From Diploscapter coronatus (lineage: Eukaryota; Nematoda; Chromadorea; Rhabditida; Rhabditidae), in contig OZ038422.1 in assembly GCA_964036155.1 (NCBI GenBank), positions 70,393,201-70,457,200 of the forward strand: DNA of 64,000 nucleotides, in the 5' to 3' direction. This document shows, piece by piece, positions 12,001 through 22,500 of this stretch. Below the pieces are notes generated by a model that was not told the DNA's origin, ran no database searches, and was given only the letters and a program-made list of their open reading frames with translations. The first letter of the stretch is position 1, and each line of letters begins with the position of its first letter. Both the position numbers and the translations under genes were made by a program.

Positions 12001-15000
12001 TTTTCATACGAAGATATTGTAGTTGCAACAAAACATATAGATACAATTTATGAATGTTAACATAACATATATGTATGTAATTTTCTCGTTCAAATTTCTT
12101 TAAAAAGTCACAATCCACTATTATCATAGAATTTAGTTTCCGCTATCTTATAAATTGTTCGTGAATTTAACATTGACCGATTGAAATGCGCATGGCGCAA
12201 AATAGCAATTTGAATAGTTCCGATTATATTCGTTTGAATGTTTATATAAACCGAAGACTTTGAGGGTTTAAATTTAGATATTATCGAAGCTAAACTTTAC
12301 GATGGATGAGGTCAAAATGATCTCAGGCTAATCACTCAATTCAGTAATATGTAATTTTGTGAAGTGTACGAAGTAGTAAAAGGTTTAGAATGAGATCATT
12401 TGAATTGCGCAATAGAATGATAACTATGAGTGGATCAGAAAACCTAGCATTTCTCCTGGTTCTCCCCAGCAATCTACCTGTCTATTTCCGTATTTCTATT
12501 TTCTCTCGATCTGCACGGTTTGCTCTCTGTATCCCTGCCGTTTCATGAATTGTGCACTTCAAATGAAACACTAATAGATACATTACAAATTGAAAAGCTG
12601 GCAATAACAACCCAATGATATGATATTCTGATTCAGAAATAGAAAATGACGTGAAGGATGTTTTATTAGTCAAAATATTGCAAGCAAATACAGGGAATCA
12701 CTGTAGAGAGTAAATGTACAGAGAGGGATTGTCTAGGTGAAAAGTTACAAGCTGCACTAAATGGAGGTAAGACTGTAAAAGAAGAAGGAAAGGGAGAAAT
12801 AAGCAGGAAATGCAGAATGCAACCAGATTGGTGATTGCATCGACACTGACGCCTTCAACCATGTGCCAATAGAAGGTTAGAGAGAAGAGAAGGGAAGACT
12901 GGCACGATTGCAGAGAAGAAAGAAAAAGAAATAGAGACCGCGAATGAGACAGGTAAATAACAGGGCAATTCATGGAGGGGAAGAGGAAAAGCTCGGCAGT
13001 CGGGCTGATTTGATGCGATCAGAAGCAGCAGGAATGAGCTGATTAATGATAAGAATTGACGGAAGTGAAGAATTGCAAGGAATGACACAAAAAGCATCGA
13101 TTATCTAGAATTTCATTCACCTACCGTAGTATTTCGCCGCCACAAGAATTAGGTCGCTCTTTCCGTTTTCCATGTATCCGTCGATAAATGTTCGAATCAG
13201 AATGCTCAGCCTGAACTTCATCTTGAGTGAAAAATATAAAAGATCATCTTGTATCAATGTAAACTCACCCCTTTTGTTCCTGCCAAATTGAGTATGAACG
13301 AATTATTGACGGAAGAAGGTACAAATGGAATCGGTGCCAAAATCGGGCGTGGTTTAATTAGGGGTGGAGCTGGATCTCGGGACGGGGACGAAACCGAGGA
13401 TGAGACTGGAATTTTTAATTCGGAAAATCAGGAGCGTATGATTTTCATCTACCTGAAGGTAGACTGTTGTCTCTGTGATATGGCGAGAATGCTGAATTCT
13501 CTGAAGTCGACAGAGAGGCCATCCTGAAAATTGATATTTTCTCGATTTTTACTAATCCTACTGAGATAAAATAGAAAATGAAGAAAAGCTTGGAATAATG
13601 CCTGATATTTTGCATGCTAAATTTTTCCTCTAACAAGGAAACTTTCTGAAGTGCTCACTTCCGATTTGGCTGATTTTTCACTATAAATATATTTAGTAAC
13701 ATTGATCATGAATCTGAAGTACAAGCGTTCAAAAAAGAATTCTCACAAGTCGTGAGTGTACAGAAAGATAATGCATGCTACTGGGGAATTTCATTCTCGC
13801 GTGTATTTTCTCTTTGCGAAAAAATAGATTTCGGTATTTCCTGTTGCTTGTTACTGCTCTAACCCTCGTACGTTAGCACTTTCTGACTTCAGAATTGTGA
13901 TCTACGCATCTAAATACCTCTAATGAAAAAATCACCAAACCAGAGACGAACATTTCAGCAAATTTTCTCGCTGCCTTTATTCTGAGGCTGATATTCATAG
14001 AATTTTAAGCTTTTATCAGAGGTATCGAATCAAAATGTTTCTCTCCAAATTTCATTCATATTAGTTCAGTGAAAATCAGAGAACGAGCCATATATATATC
14101 TAATATATCAATCATTATTTCAAATATTTGCACGATATTATCGTCTAAAATCGTTATGCGAAAAACAACTCGGAAAAATATATGGAAGAGTGTCGACTTT
14201 CTAGCAAAATATAGAAACTGCAAAGAACGAAGTAAGCTTATGTCACTGCGCACACAGTAACTTCCCTAAGCATTAGACAAACAGCATTTCCTTATAAGAA
14301 AGTGCATATTCATCGACAGTTTTCATATAAATCGACTGGTTGTTTTATCATAAAATTCCACGATTTTCTCGTCTCGATTTCAATCTATTTGAACTGTAAA
14401 GTGCATCAAGTTTTTCGGCGCAAAAGTCAAGTTTACGGATGGATCAAAGGCCTGTTGACTGCACAAAATGCGATTCTCAAACATACTCTAAAGCTGAAAA
14501 TAAGTAGCATCATTCACAACAGACTATGTCATTTTACGAATGTCAAAGAATAAAGGTTTTCTTTCCGAAGATTAGAATTGAAGCCTCTATAGGATAAAAA
14601 TAGAACCTGATCGGTATTGACCGGAAATGGTTAAATTTTGGATTCTGTCTCTCATTCATGCTTTGGAATATAGTTGCAAAAATTGGTAAAAAAATCTTAT
14701 TTAAATCAAAGTCAAATGTCTAAATGAGTGAGAAGGATGTGTCTAACTATAAGGCACAGCGGGAGATGATCCGAAAGAGCAGTCCATTCGTGAATCGGTT
14801 CGTTTCATTCTCCATCCCTCTTCCCTCCCCTCTCCTCTTCATCCTGACTTCTTTCTGCTTCTCGCCTCTCGGATTGGTTTCGATTCGTTCATTCGTGGCT
14901 TGGTCAGTCGAAAGCCACTCCAGCCAATTGCAAAGAAGAGTCGAAAGATACAAAAACACGGAGGAGAGATGAATGAAACTGCGCAATGCGATAGAAGAAA

Positions 15001-16330
15001 GCAGTAAATATGGTAGTTGACGGGTTCATTGACTGCCTAACTGCAGACAGAACAAACGGAAACTGAACCGATTGACGGATGAAGTCGATGCAATGACGAT
15101 AATGCATAAAGGCAGAGGCAGAGAGAGGTGCAAAGCTGCAAACAACTGACAGCTCTCCTCTCTCATTCAATAGCCTTCCCCTCCTCTCAATTTCCTTTCC
15201 TCTTTTCCGTTTCCTTTCCGTCTTCCGCCAGCCGTTCTGTTCCTTTCACTGCTCCCTACCTCTCCGTATTTGCTCCAATTCATTCAATGCCCTGGAGAGT
15301 GAAATCGAGAGGGCAAAAAATGCCGCAGGGATTCAAGAGAAGGACGCAAACGAAGCGGTACACGCAGCGAAAAAGAAGAAAAAATAACGTTAGACAAATC
15401 AACAACAGAAATAGAACGCCTACTTCCAAATATGAAATGCAACTACTAAATTTATTCGCCACTAAACTAGAAGAATTTGAAAATTGTATTTGGCATTAGA
15501 TTATTTACCAACATAGGAATAGAGTTATAACTGTTGCTAAATTGCGAGAACTTCAAAATTGGAAATACGAATCATTTGAAGAATCAAAAATAAGACTTGT
15601 TGTGACATATTTTTAATTTATCAAAATTACTTCTTCTTACATCTGATTATTTTGAAGAAAAACTTTGCTCATGCTTATTCTATCATACGCAATGCTCATA
15701 AACTGATCAAGCTATCATTGGAAAGCACACTGGTTCACGAAAACGATATTCCGCAGTTGTTCCTTGTCAAAAAGATGTATTCGAGGCTAACTATGACTTT
15801 CGAAAAGAAAATAATAATCGCTTTTAGCCGGAAAAAAATTGAACATTTTGAACCCCCAAATGAACACGCTTTTGAAATAGAAGAATCGGCTGTATACATC
15901 TGTACGCAACTATTCTGGCCTGATTTTTGGCACATGAGGATTTCTAGTATGGCGTTTTTGGTCGACTCACTCTGAATATGACTTTCTTCCTATTTTGGGA
16001 GTCCCCATACTATCAGTTTTTGAACACAGCGGCGCTTTTGTAGGGGACGGAGCTTGCGCTCTCTAGTTATGATCTTTCATGATATGCTTTGCGTACTTAT
16101 TTCGAGTGAAAAATACGAACCGTTCATTCGGACTTGAAATTGCCTTCTCCAATATTTGTGATGGAAGATCCTAAAATTTGAATTTAGATGAATCAGCCTG
16201 AATTGATCACCTTGAAAATTCTACGGGGTTCAACATAAATAGCTGCAGTCTCATGTGTCGATAGATCATTCTGACAGACTGCACAAATACGAGAACCAAA
16301 CACTTGAGCAACAAATAGGGAGCAGGGCAT
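6005..16330 (-). CDS. PEAK1/PRAG1-family (NKF3) pseudokinase scaffold, about 900 aa
   Basis: PEAK-family proteins are catalytically dead kinase-fold scaffolds that dimerise and organise adhesion and actin signalling. Exons found: 16330-16211, 16170-16121, 13523-13453, 13405-13269, 13221-13125, 10953-10746, 10702-10600, 10553-10444, 10353-10194, 10147-10045, 9734-9618, 9571-9449, 8397-8325, 8229-8084, 8034-7973, 7925-7766, 7430-7209, 6826-6713, 6671-6588, 6542-6415, 6366-6294 and 6250-6005. All join in phase except 13125 to 10953, where a small exon is probably missing. The N-terminus carries a Cys pair (ICAVCQND), as in PEAK1/PRAG1. A long Ser/Pro-rich disordered middle follows. The C-terminal third aligns with the family: LQLLAALKALQSEGV, FPRLLFLP, GLCRYALRALCTLLH, then the family's helical tail (AKNVLELSLW, RNWLDTARAECVDVML, IEFLLSATPRAL). 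The catalytic-loop position has no HRD. The ATG lies 5 nt after a TTTCAG acceptor. Confidence 0.8.
7020..7165. repeat. Intronic repeat shared with 9860-10000
   Basis: The stretch TGGTTGGTT, then AATAGATT, then CTATGATGTTA recurs in the same order at about 9940-9990. Both copies lie in introns of the PEAK-family gene, and flanking similarity extends weakly upstream. No ends or target duplication are evident. Confidence 0.4.
9166..9390. mobile_element. Tc1/mariner-type MITE, about 220 bp, in intron
   Basis: The ends form imperfect terminal inverted repeats of about 35 bp, with the shared core CAAAAATGTT(A/G)GGTCA. Both ends sit at TA dinucleotides (9166-9167 and 9389-9390), as expected for the TA target duplication of Tc1/mariner elements. 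The interior has no coding capacity. It lies in the intron between PEAK exons 9449 and 8397. Confidence 0.75.
11340..11440. repeat. GC-rich foldback in intron
   Basis: CGGCCCGGCCCG is followed about 40 nt later by CGGGCCGAGCCG, an imperfect inverted repeat in an AT-rich intron of the PEAK-family gene. It resembles the GC-rich foldback at about 3000-3170. Confidence 0.4.
11480..13085. repeat. Strand-biased purine tract region with (GA)n, in intron
   Basis: The top strand is strongly purine-rich at 11480-11830 (including a GA microsatellite near 11597-11615) and again at 12700-13085, so the transcribed RNA is pyrimidine-rich. Open frames here are low-complexity Leu/Ser/Phe strings. I read it as non-coding intron. 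A small exon needed to restore phase in the PEAK-family gene may be hidden here. Confidence 0.45.
12315..12401. mobile_element. Short foldback element, about 87 bp
   Basis: AAATGATCTCA at about 12315-12325 is repeated as a perfect reverse complement at 12391-12401, enclosing about 65 bp of non-coding AT-rich DNA. This is consistent with a very small MITE or a foldback insertion. Confidence 0.4.
13636..13700 (+). repeat. Dispersed repeat fragment (also at 41425-41480)
   Basis: A block of about 40 bp with the core TCCGATTTGGCTGAT is shared with 41425-41480 in the large nuclear-protein gene. A shorter inverted match lies near 42135-42160. All copies are intronic. Confidence 0.45.
15640..16075. 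repeat. Diverged copy of the 58.7 kb dispersed repeat (tentative)
   Basis: Within the 2.6 kb second intron of the PEAK-family gene, this stretch shares the order of short blocks with 58840-59100: GCCGGAAAAA, then a CGCTTTT block, then GGGGACGGAGCTTG at about 16041-16054. A 107-codon open frame here matches no protein I know and is probably incidental. Confidence 0.3.
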
Positions 16331-16340
16331 CTCGCCTGAA
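16331..16340 (-). promoter_or_regulatory. Candidate trans-splice acceptor, PEAK-family gene
   Basis: TTTCAG ends 5 nt before ATG 16330-16328, with no supported upstream coding exon. Read as the spliced-leader addition site; a 5'-UTR intron is the alternative. Confidence 0.5.
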
Positions 16341-17295
16341 ATTTATAAATCATTGTTGTCTTTTTCCCTAAAATTCAATAGATTATGTGAAGACAATTAA
16401 TTAAGAATCGACACAGTTTAGATACAAAGTTTAAATCCCGAATGATACAAATCTGCTCTCTTCATTCATTGTTGCCAATCTATAAATTCAATGAATTCAG
16501 ATATTGCCATGAAAACTTAAATCAAATAAAATATCTAAATCATTGTCGAAAAAACTGTCTGATCAAGGATCAAATTTGACTGAGGACACGAAAGATCACG
16601 AAACAGATCGATTTGCGTGTCGAGTGACCGACCGGCTGACAGAAAGAGGCACATGGGGATATCGAGCACAGAAGAACAAGGAGCGGATGCGAGAGACTGA
16701 AAGACTGGATTCGATGAATTTATGAAATAAAAAGAATGGAGAAAGATTGGAGGATGGTCAAACTACAGTCGAAATTTTTAGACTCAGTATTTCAATCAAT
16801 AAGTTCTTATTTTGGATTTTCTGTATTTGACACAAACTGATCTCCATTACTATTTAGATTTGTTATCAAATTTTAGACCTAGAAGTATAGGGAAAGGAAA
16901 AAAAAACTGGTGAATTGTGCAAATACCGGTTATGGTGAACTGGTTAAAAATGCAAGAGGTCCTGATTATGATAATATGAATAAACGAAAATTTCAATGTA
17001 ATATTTGGAAAAATTTGTATAACTTGACCTATGATATGATTTGGATAAATGCATCTAAAAGAATGATTCGTTTTGCGTTCTGTTCCGATAAATACTCGAC
17101 ACGAAAGTCTGCAGATCTGTTGGGTGTGGCACAAAAAGCAGCCGATGAAGGATGACGAATCAAGATCCAGATAAATACAAAAATGTTGCGAGCAGAAATG
17201 TGTCATCAAATTGGGTGAGAATGGAAAGAAGATGAGTAAGAAGAATGAATTATAAAAAGCACTTGATAATGTAATAAATGATAGACTAGCAGAAT

Positions 17296-17465
17296 TAGGC
17301 AGGGCTTAAGCCAAAATCTCCGTGAGTACTCCGTTTAAACTGAATCTACCGCTAAAATCTTGTTGCGTGCCCTTTTATGTGATACTTTTCTATAGAAAAA
17401 AAACTAGCATTTCGTACCCCATCTCCTAAAATTTTAATTATGGCTGAAAGTCTACCTAGATTAGT
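17296..17465 (+). repeat. Dispersed repeat, copy 1 (paired with 30112-30285)
   Basis: About 170 bp align block by block with 30112-30285: AGGGCTTAAGCC, TGTTGCGT, ACTTTTCTATAGAAAAA, CCCCATCTCCTAAAAT and GGCTGAAAGTC occur in the same order and spacing. No open frame, and both copies lie outside genes. Confidence 0.65.
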
Positions 17466-19578
17466 AAATAACCTAAAATAATTTGATTGATACATAAAAA
17501 AAGAAGTTGTACTGCTCAAATGACGATTTGCACGTGTCCAACTCAGCCCTTCTTGCCAAAAAGCTAATATCACATGCAGTTTGTCTGCTTGTCTGTCTGT
17601 CTGTTTCTTTCTGTATGACCAAGAGATAATTCCGATAATTCTCTCGTTGCATCATCATCTCTGCATTTCTGCCTCACTACATCAAAAGCAGCACGCCTTC
17701 TTTCTGCTCTTTTCCTCCCAAAGACAGGGCGTTTCGCACTCTTTGGACTCTAGGAGCTTCTGCACGAGTACGGTTACTTACTCACACATTTACTGTTGCC
17801 GATGATGAATAGAGCACACGTTACTGAATCTCTTTTCGTTTAAGTAGATAGTCTTTAAATTTTCATATCTTACTTCAACCCAATTCGCTTCAGTTCACTT
17901 TAGTAAGAATGATACTGGGTTTTCTCAAAAAACGCCTTCACGACATTAGATAAATTTTAAGCTAGCTTTTTTCTATTCTACTTCGATAAAAATGAAGTGA
18001 AATTAAGTCGAATTGATCGCTCTGCACATCTGATTCGATATCTCCTTGCTTGAAGAAAAATTTCATTAGATCATGACATAATTTTCAATAATTCCCGAAG
18101 CACACTTTCAAAACTATAAATGTGTCATTGCATGCACAAAATAACAGATCGCAGATTGTGTAAATGTGTTGGATGTGTTTGAAGCGACAAACAGCAATCA
18201 TCAAGTCAAGAATTCAAACATTTCAAAGAATGACGATCTATTCTCGGTACTTCCTCCCTTTTCCCCTTGCCCTCTGCCTGCTCTTATTCTCATCTCAAGT
18301 GGATTTTATCGATTTGATTCTCCCTGGTTTGACAAATCTCGTTATCAGTAAGTCTGTCTGGTAGATAGGTAGATATGATACGATGAGTAATGAGTAAGAA
18401 GACCACAAGGTAAAACTTCGTAATGAAGTTCAAGAAAGGTACCATGCTAGATCGATGTTTTTTTTTCATTTTTTCCTAAATTCGGAGAGTTAAGATAGGA
18501 AAAAAGTGAAATTGTGATAAAAAAAAACTTAATCTTCAGGCAAATTTTACATTCTGATGAAAGAGGTGAATAATCTAAGCGTTTTCAAAGAATTTGACAA
18601 CTGTTAAATTGGACTAAATTATTTTTAACTTACTCGAAATCTTGTTTGGACTTTAGACGATAAATTGATGAAAATACACGAACTAGCGAATATGAATGTG
18701 TCTGGTAATCAAATCCATGAACGGAATCGAGAATTTAGGAAAACGAAGATCGACAGATCGGAATTGTTCACAGATCCAGATAGGCAGAGATAAGAGCCGA
18801 GGGGAAGGGTTAAAGAGAGATAACAGGATAAAAAACGGAAGGAGAGAGAAAATATGAGAATCTGCAATTTACGAGTTCGAGTGCACAAAGATAAAGAATG
18901 GAACAAAAGAAACTAGAAAGAAGAAAGTAGTTTTGAGAAGAAATGATAATGTGCATCTAAATGAAAACAACGTTCGTTAGAGAAAAAAAGCTCCAGATAA
19001 TGATAATATCTGCAACAACACGTCTTAAACCACCACGAACGACAACTCTCGATGCAATGGATCTTGATTGCACCTAATCACTCAACTCTCTTCCATCACC
19101 TCTGCACTCTTCATCCCGTCCACTAATTCATCATTCAATTGTGAACTCGGTTTTCCTACTCCAAGCTTACGAAATCATAGTTTTTTTTTCTATTAGAAAC
19201 TTTATTCTCTCAATTCGTTATAGAAAAAAAAACAATAATGAAAAGAAGAAAACGCCAACAACAAATTTTCTAACAAGAAAACGACTAATAAAAAACGAAG
19301 CAGCCTGAGGCTGAAGACGGAACGAAATAATTCAGGAAAACGGATAACTTTGAGTTGAAAGACCAGAGGCTAAATAATAAAGAAAAGCTAGAGATCAGAT
19401 TATAGAAAAAGAAGAGATAAAGAAATTATTACGATAAGTCTGGCAATAGAGAATTTGGACAAGAAATGAACGAGTAGAATAGAAAGAAAATCTTCGAAAT
19501 TTGTATAATAAAAATAAAACGAGAAAAGGAATGACAAAATGGATTTGACCTGGTTTGAAGAGAAAAAGAAATTGAGGA

Positions 19579-22500
19579 TTAGAGACGAATGATGCTGCTG
19601 CCGCCGAGTGGGGCAGAGCACGAGGCCTCGCCCTCCCTGATGACCGCCAGGGTGTCGTTGATCGACTGCAGCCACGACAACAACTCGTCTGACGAATCCG
19701 CCGCCAGAATCGTTCTAAAATGGGAATATGCAAATTTGACACTTCCTGAAACGATATGGAGAAAGCGGAGCATTCCCAAACTTCTTCTTTCTTCTAATCT
19801 TGTAGGCTATTTCGTCAAGTTTGGAATTTTACAAGTCCAAAGATTTTCGAAAAAAAATCAATGTGATAAACTTAGTCATTCTGTACCATATATCAGAAGG
19901 TTTTTTTTATCATCCCTCTAACATATAGAGCAAGAAGAAATGAAGTTGAAAAATTGCAGCTTTTCAAAATACCCTTTTGAGATTGCCTCTTCGATAGTTT
20001 TTCCTTTCCGGATATCCCCAGAAAGGTTGGATCAAAAACTGATTCAACCGATGCAAGTCTAAACTTGATCGAATCTCAAGATTTACCTCGAGTAACTTGG
20101 TTAAAAACCTAAAGTCCAGGTGAAATATGGAGATATCTGCAGAGGTTGTGCTACATGTCAGATGAGATTGCAGATGCTCTAGTCACAGAACTAAGATAAG
20201 AGAGCGCAGAGGATTAACACGGTGCGAATTTTAAAATATCTTGAGAAAATAATAATGTGAACTATTTCGAAAAGTGGCCGCGAAGAAGAGCAGTTGGAAG
20301 ATAGTGCGCGCTTGTCAATCATAATGTAGTTAGTTATAAGCGAGAAAAATAGTCACTAGAACAGAAGGAATATCTAAACATCGCTTAGGAATAATAGAGG
20401 TTTCTCCATCATATTGTTTAGTTGTGTGAGGAAATGATCAAGTTTTCAAAGCGTATCACATAACCTCAACTGTGGAATCGAGATTTAAAACGAGCATACG
20501 AAAGTTGGTTAAGACCAATGTGTACCATTTATCCATAGAATAGTTTGTCGGAAGAGAACTAAACAAAACCTGACTAGTGCAAATTAACCATATCAAAATT
20601 ATCAAACCTTCAAAAAATCTAGAAATTTTTTTTTTTCAAATTGCATTAGCATTCATTCAAGTGTAGTGACAGAATTAAGAAATTAGCTTACATTTTTCTT
20701 TCTGTCATGATAGACATTTCATTTAGGTTAGATCTGCATTACTCGCTACTCGCGGTTCAAATATCGTGTCTTCAAGCACTCGTCTACTCGGTTTGCAACC
20801 TGCTGCATGGAAGACATGTACAAATAGGAGATTGCAGAAAATGGAGAGAAATGCGAATCATCGACAAGGGCACAGAGCTGCTAGGGGACATCGTGTACAG
20901 CCATTGCAGATGCAGGTACAAGCGCAAGCCCAAGAACAAAGATCGGCACAGGCAATGCAGCAACCCGTCCAGGCTGAGGAAGAAGGGGAGCTTTGGGATA
21001 GGTAAACAGAGGAAGAAAAAGAGAAGGAAAATATATGACGAGTCAGAAGACGGTGATAGCTACAAAATGATGTGGCCTATTGTTTTCATATTACTTCTTC
21101 CTATTTTCACCTTCTTCCCTATCCTCAACTATGACTCACGTCCTCACATCAGTAATTCATTTAAAAATTGCCAAAGACAGTGAATGTAAAATCAACCATT
21201 TTCAAGAAGAAATGGTACAGGAAAAGTCAGTCTTACAAATGGCTCAAGAAGATTATTTGATTTGCAGAACACTTAGAGATGAGAACAGCGACGATGGAAT
21301 GGCTCAATGCGATACTGTTTCTGAAGAACGTACTGCGCAACTCGTCGAGGAAATACAGGGTTGGAAGATATTTTCAGCATGAAAGAAGAGACCATTTGAA
21401 TATCGAGTGGTGTTCTAGTGCATAATTTATTCTTGAACCTCTTCGAAGAATAGTTTATCAAATGAAAAGCTAGCGATATCCTATCTAACCTGTCCATTTT
21501 CTCGTCCTCGATAAACAGTTCGTTTCGTACCAACAAATAAACTAGAAGGAGCCAAACAACTTATGAATTTGAAGGAACGATAGCCGAAATGGATGGGCAA
21601 TTCCTGTTCAACAATTCGGTGTTCTATGCCCAGACGCAACAGGACAAAGGCTCTCTATCAGAGCAGCTTCCTCTGCCCTCCTACGTGCTGCCGCCAGTCC
21701 GCTTTCAGTCTATCTCCACTCCTTCCAAGACCACCCTCACTCTTTCCACTCCTTCCTCTGAACGTAAGCGGAGATTCACTGCTGCCGAGCAGAAATTCGA
21801 CAGAGAGATCGAAGTCAAACGCAAGAAACTCGAATTCGGCCTCTGGAATGACGCGATGAATTTCGTCGAACAAATACACAAGGTATGAAATTTGGAAGGA
21901 TATTTGAATGTATCGCGATACTTGACGAAAATGTGTCAGAGTAACGTCTCAATCTTAGCTCTACCTACATAATCATTTATCGAAATGTATCAAAATCGAC
22001 CTCAATTATTTGTTAGAAGCTGATAATTATCCCCATTCGTATTCGTCACGAAGTTTTGATTCGAGTGCAGAGAAGAAATAGTTGATGATAAACACGAATG
22101 ATGAAGCTTATCAGCTGGGATAAATACAGGGGTCATCCAATTTGGCAGAACACTTCGACAATGAAAACTTGACATTGCAGAATGGATATTCCTCGGTGAA
22201 CATCAAACAGAAACTGGACCAAGTAGCTCACGTCCTACAGGCAGAGCATGAAAATGTATGATTTTATACGATAAAATTCCTAGCCTTATTCCTCCACTAG
22301 GTGGGTTCGACTACCCTCCCCGTCCGTAATGGGACAGTCGGTCTATCCTAGTCACGCAGAACTAGTGACCTGTCTCGAGGACAGACTGTTGTCGTGGTCT
22401 TATCCACTACTAACATTTCTTAAACCCCTTGGTTTGAGGGTCGAGATGGGGGCGAACTCGAGATCCTGCTCTAGGCAGTGGGCACACAATCACTACACTA

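Larger units (their letters stand above)
16331..19578. other. Intergenic region between anillin and the PEAK-family gene
   Basis: I see no supported gene in these 3.2 kb. They contain the 3' flank of anillin (strongly purine-rich on the top strand from 18700 to 19580), a minus-strand AATAAA near 19206-19201 usable by anillin, one copy of a dispersed repeat (17296-17465), and the promoter side of the PEAK-family gene. Open frames are short and lack compatible splice sites. Confidence 0.55.

Noticed and set aside
13249..13527. 92-codon plus-strand frame with Glu/Asp-rich composition
   Set aside because: It is the antisense of two PEAK-family exons that splice in phase on the minus strand.
15652..15975. 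107-codon plus-strand frame
   Set aside because: It lies in a repeat-like stretch inside a PEAK-family intron and resembles the non-coding dispersed repeat at 58.8 kb.
20707..21183. 158-codon Arg/Lys/Cys-rich plus-strand frame resembling a secreted peptide
   Set aside because: The alternative frame from ATG 20841 has clean splice sites on both sides and continues in phase through four or five further exons; this frame ends in a hydrophobic translation of an intron.
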